Shown here piece after piece: positions 56,799-64,000 of a stretch of 64,000 nucleotides of DNA. The DNA lies in assembly GCA_016790635.1 (NCBI GenBank), contig JAEUOR010000074.1:124001-188000 (forward strand), read 5' to 3'. Every line of letters starts with the position of its first letter. Position 1 is the stretch's first letter. The translations under genes were made by a program, and so were the position numbers. The notes beneath the pieces were generated by a model, which searched no databases, had not been told where the DNA came from, and saw only the letters and a list, made by a program, of their open reading frames with translations. The DNA is from Burkholderiales bacterium. GTDB taxonomy: Bacteria; Pseudomonadota; Gammaproteobacteria; Burkholderiales; JAEUOS01.

Positions 56799-57356
56799 TC
56801 AGAGCACCAGCGTCGCGCGCAGCAGGGTCGCGTCGGCGGGGTTGGTCTCGCAGATGAAGCCGCGCCGCTCGAAAAAAGCGCGGGCCTTGCGGTTTATCGC
56901 CAGCACGTCGCCGTACAGGTGCGAAATGCCGGCGCCGCGTGCCGCCCGTTCCAGCGCATCCATCAGCTTCGCGCCGACGCCGCTGCCTTGCCACTGGTCG
57001 TCGACCGCCACCGCGAATTCGGCACCGCCGGCATCATCGGCCACGACGTAGCGGGCCTCGCCGATCTGCACTTCGCAATCGTCGTCGACGGTTTCTGCGA
57101 TCAGCCCGAGATGGCGCGTGTAGTCGACCTGGGTCAGGTAGGTTGCCATGGACTGGCTCAATTCCGGGAAACCGGCGAAGAAACGTGCGTAGCGCGATTC
57201 CGGCGACAACTGGCGCACGAAGGAACGCGCCATGGCCTGGTCCTGCGGCAGCACCGGGCGCAGCGTGATGCTGCGCCCGTCGGCCAGCGTCACCCGGTCG
57301 ATGAGGTGCGCCGGGTAACGGTGGATGACATAGGTGAGAGCCTCGGGGGCGAGCAT
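56799..57356 (-). CDS. GNAT N-acetyltransferase
   Basis: GNAT-family protein of 185 residues: LADGRSITLRPVLPQDQAMARSFVRQLSPESRYARFF is the start seen in Pat-like or acetyl-CoA-synthetase-linked acetyltransferases. The acetyl-CoA loop is in DDQWQGSGVGAKLMDAL. The ATG at 57356 is preferred because AAGGAGG lies just upstream; the TTG at 57380 lacks one. It may be a protein lysine acetyltransferase; unknown. Confidence 0.88.
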   Translation of the reverse strand: MLAPEALTYVIHRYPAHLIDRVTLADGRSITLRPVLPQDQAMARSFVRQLSPESRYARFFAGFPELSQSMATYLTQVDYTRHLGLIAETVDDDCEVQIGEARYVVADDAGGAEFAVAVDDQWQGSGVGAKLMDALERAARGAGISHLYGDVLAINRKARAFFERRGFICETNPADATLLRATLVL

Positions 57357-57376
57357 GTCGACCTCCTTGTCCGTAC

Positions 57377-57622
57377 TCAAACGGCGGTGGCGGACTCCTC
57401 GATGTCGATTTCGGCATCTTCGAGTCCGTAGATCAGGGTCAGACCATCGGTGGCGCTGGCGTGGACCTGCCCGGGCGCGAGAACGATGTCATTGACGTCC
57501 TCATCCTGGGTGATCCAGACCGCGCCCCGGCGACAGGCCACGCGCGCGCCGCGCGAATGCGGCAGGCGCACCATCTGCCGCCGGCCGAGGTGCAGGGTGA
57601 GGTGGGGGGTGTCGATGTGCAT
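57377..57622 (-). CDS. DUF2917 family protein
   Basis: Protein of 81 residues of the DUF2917 type: LTLHLGRRQMVRLPHSRGARVACRRGAVWITQDEDVNDIVLAPGQ, a small cupin-like beta fold common in Burkholderiales. The function is not known. AAAGGA lies before the ATG. It is divergent from the LysR gene and lies 20 bases upstream of the GNAT gene on the same strand. Confidence 0.85.
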   Translation of the reverse strand: MHIDTPHLTLHLGRRQMVRLPHSRGARVACRRGAVWITQDEDVNDIVLAPGQVHASATDGLTLIYGLEDAEIDIEESATAV

Positions 57623-57755
57623 GGCAGATCCTTTCTCTATGTATGCGCTATATTCATGGCTTGCGCAATGGCCCAGTCATCGCCCGGGATCGTTCAAATC
57701 GGGTGACAACAGGACATAGAGTGCGCCTTCCCGCAGCGCAGCACCAACGATATCT

Positions 57756-57774
57756 ACGCATGCCAGGCATGCGT
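57756..57774. promoter_or_regulatory. Perfect inverted repeat in the LysR/DUF2917 intergenic region
   Basis: ACGCATGC-CAG-GCATGCGT is a perfect 8-bp dyad seven bases before the LysR start codon. It could be an autoregulatory operator or an mRNA hairpin over the ribosome-binding site AGGA. Confidence 0.5.
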
Positions 57775-57781
57775 TACAGGA

Positions 57782-58762
57782 ATGCCTGAAAACCTTCGCC
57801 GCTTGCCGCCGCTGGACCTGATCAAGGGCTTTGATGCTGCGGCGCGTCACGCCAACATCACCCAGGCGGCGGCCGAGCTGTTCCTCACCCAATCGGCGGT
57901 CAGCCGCCAGATCAAGGCGCTGGAAGAACATCTGGGCGTGACGCTCTTTCACCGCCGTGCGCGCGGGCTGGCGCTGACCGCACGCGGCGAGCGCTATCAC
58001 GCCGCGGTGACCGAAGCGCTCAAGCTGTTGCGCGCGGCAGCCGACCAAGTGCGGGGCGAGCCGCAGACCCTCACGGTCACCACCACGCCGGGCATCGCTT
58101 CGCTATGGCTGATCCCCCGCCTGGCCGAATTCGCGCGCCGACATCGCGACATCGACGTCCGTATCTCCGCCAACTATGAGGCAGTGGACCTGGAGCACAA
58201 GAACATCGATTTCGCGATCCGCTACGGCTCGACCAAACCGCCCGAGGGCATCTGGCTCTTCGGCGAGCGCCTACGGCCGGTCTGCAGCCCGGCATTGCTC
58301 AACGACCCGAAGCGTCCGCTTGATCGCCCGGAAGACCTGCGCCACCATGTGTTGCTGCACCTGGAAAACCTGGCCAACGGCGCGCCTTGGGGCGACTGGA
58401 GCATCTGGTTTCGCTCCCTCGGCATGGCAGACGTCGAACCCGCTGGACTGCTGCGCTTCGAGCGATACGACGAGGTGATCGCCGCAGCCATCGCCGGCCA
58501 GGGCGTCGCGCCGGGCGCCTTTCCGCTGCTGCGCCGACAGGTGCGCGAAGGACGGCTGGTAACGCCCTTCAAGGGATCGATCGCCTCGCCGCGTGGTTAC
58601 TATCTGCTCGCCGCAGCCGCTTCGCGGGAGCGCCCAGCTGCGCGTGATTTCGCCGCCTGGGTGCTGCGCGAGGCCGGACGCCACAAACCTTCGGCCGAAG
58701 ACCCGGTCGCGACGCAATCCGAGGAAGCGAGCGGCCCGACGGGCGACGCACCTCTCAGCTGA
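57782..58762 (+). CDS. LysR-family regulator (GcvA-like)
   Basis: LysR-type regulator of 326 residues, GcvA-like: LPPLDLIKGFDAAARHANITQAAAELFLTQSAVSRQIKALEEHLG is the HTH region. The effector domain includes TTTPGIASLWLIPRLAEFARRHRDIDVRI. The C-terminal 30 residues are a low-complexity tail. It is divergent from the DUF2917 gene, which it may control. Its 3' end overlaps the convergent GST gene by eight bases. Confidence 0.92.
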   Translation: MPENLRRLPPLDLIKGFDAAARHANITQAAAELFLTQSAVSRQIKALEEHLGVTLFHRRARGLALTARGERYHAAVTEALKLLRAAADQVRGEPQTLTVTTTPGIASLWLIPRLAEFARRHRDIDVRISANYEAVDLEHKNIDFAIRYGSTKPPEGIWLFGERLRPVCSPALLNDPKRPLDRPEDLRHHVLLHLENLANGAPWGDWSIWFRSLGMADVEPAGLLRFERYDEVIAAAIAGQGVAPGAFPLLRRQVREGRLVTPFKGSIASPRGYYLLAAAASRERPAARDFAAWVLREAGRHKPSAEDPVATQSEEASGPTGDAPLS

Positions 58763-59375
58763 GCGGCAACATCACATGCGCGCGGTAGGCAGGCCGCGCT
58801 TCGAGGCGCGCAGCCCAGGCCTCCAGATGCGGGTGCGAGCCGCGCACGATCGGCAACGCGCGCCAGCGGAAGGTGAAACACCCAACCGGGATGTCGCCCA
58901 TGCTGAAGGCCTCTCCCGCCACGAATGGCTGCCGCGCCAGGTGGGCGTCCAGGAGCGCCATGATCTCTTCCATCTTCTGCCGGTCCGACTCGATCGCCTT
59001 CAGGTCGCGCTTCTCCGCCGGAGTGCGGATCAGCCCCCAGAAAAGCGGTGTCATGACCGGATGCATCGTGGTGGTGGCCCAGTCCATCCAGCGGTCCGCC
59101 GCGGCCGCGGTCCGCGGATCCGCAGGCCACAGCGTCCCTTCAGCGTGGCGGCGCGCGAGATAGCGCACGATGGCATTCGACTCCCACAGCACAAAACCGC
59201 CGTCGTCGATGACCGGAACGCGGCCGTTGGGATTCATCGCCCGGTACCAGGGCTCGTTGACCTTGCCGTAAGCCAGCCCCGCGTCGATGCGCTCATGCGC
59301 CAGGCCCAGTTCGCCCACCGCCCACATGACTTTTTGCACGTTGACCGACGTGGTGCGGCCCCAGACTTTCAACAT
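58755..59375 (-). CDS. Glutathione S-transferase
   Basis: GST of 206 residues. The thioredoxin-like N-terminal domain starts MLKVWGRTTSVNVQKVMWAVGELGLAHERID; NGRVPVIDDGGFVLWESNAI holds the cis-Pro and the glutathione ES motif. It has the same architecture as the GST at 27482-28105. AAGGAAA lies upstream of the ATG. It is 61 bases downstream of livK and may be part of the liv/acyl-CoA ligase operon. Confidence 0.92.
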   Translation of the reverse strand: MLKVWGRTTSVNVQKVMWAVGELGLAHERIDAGLAYGKVNEPWYRAMNPNGRVPVIDDGGFVLWESNAIVRYLARRHAEGTLWPADPRTAAAADRWMDWATTTMHPVMTPLFWGLIRTPAEKRDLKAIESDRQKMEEIMALLDAHLARQPFVAGEAFSMGDIPVGCFTFRWRALPIVRGSHPHLEAWAARLEARPAYRAHVMLPLS

Positions 59376-59436
59376 GGCATTTCCTTCGCTCCTGACATGT
59401 GCAGAGTGCGACCGCGTGAACTCGCGGCCAAGGCCG

Positions 59437-60597
59437 TCACTTGAGCGGCAGCGCGCCGGTGACGCGCTTGAACTTGCCATTTTGCACCTGGGTCATGACC
59501 GCCGTCTTCGACCCGACGCGTTGGTCGGGGCCGAAGGTCAGTGGCGGGCTGCCGAATATGTTCTGCCAGTTGCGGATGTTCTCCGAGGCCTTGATGAACT
59601 TGTCCACGGTCACGTCCTTGCCCGCATTCTCCAGCGCCAGCGCGGTCAGCTTCTGCATGTCGTAGGTCATGGCCGCGGCGACATCCGGCTTGGCGTTGAA
59701 GCGTTTCTCGTAACGCACCATCCAGGCCTTGACCGCCGGCGGCTCGTTGTCGAAATCGAAGGGCACGTACTGACACAGGGCGAACAGCCCCTCGACCGCC
59801 TCGCGCCCCAGGTCGGCGACCGCCTGGCTGCATCCGGCCTGGGTGACCATGAAGTCGGGACGCCAGCCGAGCTTGCGTGCCTCGCCCATGACCGCGACGG
59901 TCTCGCGCACCACCGTGCCCAGCACGACGACATCCGGATTGCCCTGGCGCACCCGCGTCACCTGCGAAGAAAACACGGTGTCGCCGCGCTTGTAGCTGGC
60001 CTCGGCCACGACTTCCATGCCCGACGGCTTGGCCTGCGCGATCACGGCGTCGCGGATTTCCTTGCCGAAATCGTCGTCCTGGTAAATGATCGCGACGCGC
60101 TTCTTGCCGCGCGTGGCGAAGTGGCGCACGCCGGCCTTGGTCGATTCGTCGTAGGGCGTGGCCAACGAGAACTTGAGCTTGTGGAAAGGCTCGTACATGC
60201 TGCGCGACGGCGATCCAGGATACATGTGCGGAACGCCGGCCTCCAGCACCGCCGGCATCTGCGCCAGCACCACCGGGGTGCCGAGCACGCCGATCATGGC
60301 GAAGACGCGTTCCTGCTGCAAAAGCTTTTGCGTCGCCAGCACGCCGCGCTTGGGGTCGTAACCGTTGTCCTCGACGATGAGCTTGATCTTGCGCCCGTGC
60401 ACGCCGCCATCGGCATTGATCTCCTCGACCGCCATCAGGTGGCCGTTACGCTGCGGCACGCCCCAGAAGGTGATCGGTCCGGACAGATCGACGTGCGTGC
60501 CGAGGCGGATCTCATCCTTGGTCACGCCTTGCGGCGCCTGCGCGAATGCGCCTGCGGTCGCCAAGGTCGTGATGAAGACAACAGCGGCTTTTCTCAT
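59437..60597 (-). CDS. livK: Branched-chain amino acid-type ABC transporter substrate-binding protein
   Basis: LivK/type I periplasmic binding protein of 386 residues. Signal peptide (KAAVVFITTLATAGAFA), then EIRLGTHVDLSGPITFWGVPQRNGHLMAVEEINADGGVHGRKIKL. GGGAGA precedes the ATG. In cluster with livF, livG and an acyl-CoA ligase, so the ligand is probably an aromatic or aliphatic carboxylic acid rather than leucine. Permease genes livH and livM are not in the window and may lie beyond the right edge. Confidence 0.92.
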   Translation of the reverse strand: MRKAAVVFITTLATAGAFAQAPQGVTKDEIRLGTHVDLSGPITFWGVPQRNGHLMAVEEINADGGVHGRKIKLIVEDNGYDPKRGVLATQKLLQQERVFAMIGVLGTPVVLAQMPAVLEAGVPHMYPGSPSRSMYEPFHKLKFSLATPYDESTKAGVRHFATRGKKRVAIIYQDDDFGKEIRDAVIAQAKPSGMEVVAEASYKRGDTVFSSQVTRVRQGNPDVVVLGTVVRETVAVMGEARKLGWRPDFMVTQAGCSQAVADLGREAVEGLFALCQYVPFDFDNEPPAVKAWMVRYEKRFNAKPDVAAAMTYDMQKLTALALENAGKDVTVDKFIKASENIRNWQNIFGSPPLTFGPDQRVGSKTAVMTQVQNGKFKRVTGALPLK

Positions 60598-60711
60598 GAC
60601 GGGTCTCCCGTTGGTGTTGGTCGAGGTCCTGGCGCACCTGGCTGCGCCAGGTGCGGCTTCTCTCCAAGGTGCGATTTTGCCGCGCCCGGCAATGCCTGCA
60701 TAGCGGCGCCT

Positions 60712-62522
60712 TCAATCGCCACGATACATCGCCTCGATCATGTCGGCGTACTTCTGGCTCACGAACCTGCGCCTGAGCTTCAAGGTCGGTGTCATCTCTT
60801 CGTCCTCTGCGGTCAGGAGCACGTCGATCAGCGCAAACTTCTTGATGCCCTCGACCGCCGACAATCCGTCGTTGACCCGCGTGACCTCTGCATCGATGAG
60901 TTCACGCACTGCGGGCAAACGGGTCAAGCTCGCATAGTCGGTATAGGCGACGCGCCGGTCGGCGACATATTCGGCGACGTTGTCGTGGTCGATCATGATG
61001 AGACAGGTGAGGAACTTGCGCGCGTCGCCGATGACCACCGCATCGGTGATGTAGGGGCTGAACTTGAGCTTGTTCTCGATCTCCGAGGGCGTGATGTTCT
61101 TGCCGCCCGAGGTGATCATGATGTCGCTCTTGCGGTCGGTGATCGAGAGATTGCCCTCGTCATCCATCCTGCCGACGTCGCCCGTGTGCAGCCAGCCGTC
61201 GGCCAGAGCCTCCGCGGTCTTGCCGGGCTGGTTTCGATAACCCGGAAACACCCCGGGGCTCGCGATCAGGATCTCGCCGTCGTCGGCGATGCGCAACTCC
61301 ACCCCGCGCACCGCGCGCCCGACGCTGCCCGGCGCCGCGCCGCGCGTCACGGTGGCAATGCCGCCGCATTCGGTCTGCCCGTAGAGTTCGATCATCGACA
61401 GGTCCAGCGCTCCATACCAGCGGATCACCTCGGGCGCGATCGGCGCCGCGCCGCTGCCCGCCAGCCGACAGCGCGACAGGCCCAGCATGCGGCGCACGTT
61501 GTCCAGCGCCACCCAGCCGGCGATGCGCCGCGCCGCGGCCAGCGGCAGCGGCAGCGGCCGGCCGGCCAGACGCCGTTCCGCCACGGCGGTGCCGATGCGC
61601 ATGGCCCAGTCGTGCACCAGTCGCTGCAATGGGGTCGCATCCTTTTGCGCAAGCGTTGCCAGGGAGTACAGTTTTTCCCAGATGCGCGGTACCGCGAGGA
61701 ACACCGTGGGCTGCACCTCGCGCAGGTTCTCCAGCACCGCGTCCGGGCTCTCGGCGAAATTGACCACGCCCGGATAGGCCAGCGGGCGCAGCGCGGTCAT
61801 GAGGCGCTCGGCCACATGGCACAGCGGCAGGAAGGCCAGGGTTTCATCCGTCGCCTCGGTGGGCGCGACGTCCTGCCATGCCCACAGCTGAAAAGCCAGG
61901 TTGCGATGGGTGAGGCGCGCACCCTTGGGCGGGCCGGTGGTGCCTGAGGTGTAGACCAGGATCGCGTCGTCCCCGGGCCGGGCGATGCCTGCGAGGCGCG
62001 CGGCGAGCCCGGGTTCGGCGGCCAGGCGCGCGCGCCCGCGTTCCATCAGCGCGTCCAGGCTCGACACCCGCGCATCTTCCAGATCCGCCAGCCCGTCCAT
62101 GTCCATGACCACGATGTGACGCACATGCGGCAGCGCCGGCAGGTCCAGCAACTTGTCCAGTTGCTGGTCGTCCTCGACGATCGCGATGACGGCGGCGCTG
62201 TCGTTCAGGATGTAGCCGACCTGCTCGGTCGAAGCGGTCGGGTACAGGCCCAGCGCGACACCGCCCGCGCCCTGCGTCCCCAGGTCGGCATACAGCCATT
62301 CATGGCGCGTCTCGGCCAGGATCGCAACCCGGTCGCCCGCGGCCAGCCCCAGGTCGAAGAGCCCGGCGGCCACGGCAGCGGCGCGCTCCCCGTATTCGCG
62401 CCAGGTGACCGACTGCCAGATGCCGTAGTCCTTGTACATCAGCGCCACCGCGTCGCCACGCCGCGCCACCGCATGCGCGAACAGCGCCGGCACGGTGCAT
62501 TGACTCCAGTCGGCGGGCAGGT

Positions 62523-62532
<10 letters not shown>
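60712..62532 (-). CDS. Long-chain/aryl acyl-CoA synthetase (AMP-forming)
   Basis: ANL-superfamily acyl-CoA ligase of 606 residues, FACS-like: VYTSGTTGPPKGARLTH (P-loop), YGQTECGG, GDVGRMDDEGN, TDRKSDIMITSGGKNITPSEIENKLK and the extended C-terminus typical of long-chain synthetases (SQKYADMIEAMYRGD). Its start overlaps the livF end by ten bases. It probably activates the acid imported by the Liv system. Confidence 0.93.
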
Positions 62533-63285
<753 letters not shown>

Positions 63286-63299
<14 letters not shown>

Positions 63300-64000
63300 G
63301 TGCGGCGCTCCCCAGATACGCTTCCTGCACCGCGACGCTGGCACGCACCTCCGCGGGCGTCCCCTCGGCCAGGCGTCGCCCCGCAGCCAGTGCCAAAACG
63401 CGGTCCGCCACGGCCGCCACCAGCTCCATGTCGTGCTCGATCAAGACCACGGTGACGCCCAGACGATCGCGGATGTCGCGAATCCAGAACGACAGGTCGC
63501 GCCTCTCCTCGGGATTCAAGCCCGACGAGGGTTCGTCCAGCAGCAGGAGGCGCGGGTCCAGCGCCAGGGCGCGGCCCAGCTCGACCACCTTCTTGACGCC
63601 GTAGGACAATCCTTGCACCGGCAGGTCGCGGTAGCGCTCGATCTCCAGGAAGCGGATCACCTCCTCGGCGCGGCGCCGGTCGGCGCGCCGCTCGTTGCGC
63701 ACCTCCCGGGTGAACAATGCCTGTTGCCAGAGGCGCACGCGGCTGTGGCGATAACGCCCCATCATGAGGTTGTCTAGCACGCTGGCGCGCTCGAAGAGGC
63801 GCAGGTTCTGGAAGGTGCGCGCCAGGCCCAGGCGTGCCACCTGGTGCGGCGGCAGGCGCGTGATGTCGCGCCCGTCGAAGACCACCCGCCCCGAGTCGGG
63901 CGTGTAGGCGCGGCTCACCAAGTTGAAGACACTGGTCTTGCCGGCGCCGTTGGGCCCGATGATGGCGAACACCGCGCCTTCCTCGACTTCGAACGACAAG
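63286..64000 (-). CDS. livG: ABC transporter ATP-binding protein, LivG type (5' end beyond the window)
   Basis: ATPase of the same importer; 237 residues are visible and the N-terminus runs off the right edge. Walker A GPNGAGKTS, the LivG-type LARTFQNLRLFERASVLDNLM, a signature-like LSYGVKKVVELGRAL (LSYG in place of LSGG), Walker B LLLLDEPSSGLNP and VLIEHDMELVA. The first visible codon, TTG, is probably internal. It overlaps livF by 14 bases. Confidence 0.95.

Overview
The window is 64 kb of high-GC DNA (roughly two thirds G+C in most genes). It carries several Bug/TctC-type periplasmic solute receptors, a tctCBA transporter, GcvA-type LysR regulators and many CoA-ligase, CoA-transferase and GST genes. 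That mix points to a metabolically versatile betaproteobacterium of the order Burkholderiales. No rRNA, tRNA, phage or insertion sequence was recognised. Genes are tightly packed, and many pairs share a 4-base ATGA or GTGA stop/start overlap.

Region 1 (1-8.7 kb): pnuC with a likely CTG start, a tannase/feruloyl-esterase-like lipoprotein, then a LysR-controlled catabolic cluster. The cluster encodes an HMG-CoA-lyase-like enzyme, a family III CoA-transferase, a Bug receptor and a fused aconitase-family hydro-lyase. Its divergent promoter holds two T-N11-A LysR boxes 42 bp apart, and the first gene looks leaderless.

Region 2 (8.9-17.8 kb): a seven-gene minus-strand operon facing an EutR-like AraC regulator. 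Six genes are tightly spaced: class I amidotransferase, cytochrome P450, glutamine-synthetase-like ligase, class III aminotransferase, UPF0261 protein and HAD hydrolase. A NodB-type deacetylase follows after 154 bases. The ligase, oxygenase and amidase set parallels gamma-glutamylation routes for amines (Puu and aniline pathways), but with a P450 as the oxygenase. This is the best candidate for an undescribed pathway.

Region 3 (17.8-38.6 kb): Bug and NMT1-like receptors, a beta-propeller glycosidase-like protein, DsrE, CYTH, an aminotransferase with a thioredoxin-fold isomerase, an acyl-CoA ligase, a methyltransferase with a Tat-like leader, a Ser/Thr kinase fused to a cNMP domain, two MFS exporters, a CmcJ/NvfI oxidoreductase, two GFA paralogues, a dienelactone hydrolase under a LysR regulator, and a TSUP permease.

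Region 4 (38.7-40.8 kb): three same-strand genes (phosphatase, GNAT, P-loop kinase) separated by integron attC-like sites, with no integrase in view. It looks like an integrase-less cassette cluster (CALIN).

Region 5 (40.9-50.4 kb): an IclR-controlled Rieske oxygenase alpha/beta pair with a flavoprotein, a thioesterase, a VOC protein, tctCBA, an exonuclease and a 44-residue lysine-rich secreted peptide with a strong terminator.

Region 6 (50.7-64 kb): rhlE, an atypical SDR, a receiver-domain protein, a DsbG-like lipoprotein, a ThDP enzyme, a TPMT-like methyltransferase, GNAT and DUF2917 genes, a GcvA-type LysR, a GST, and a livK / acyl-CoA ligase / livF / livG operon running off the right edge.
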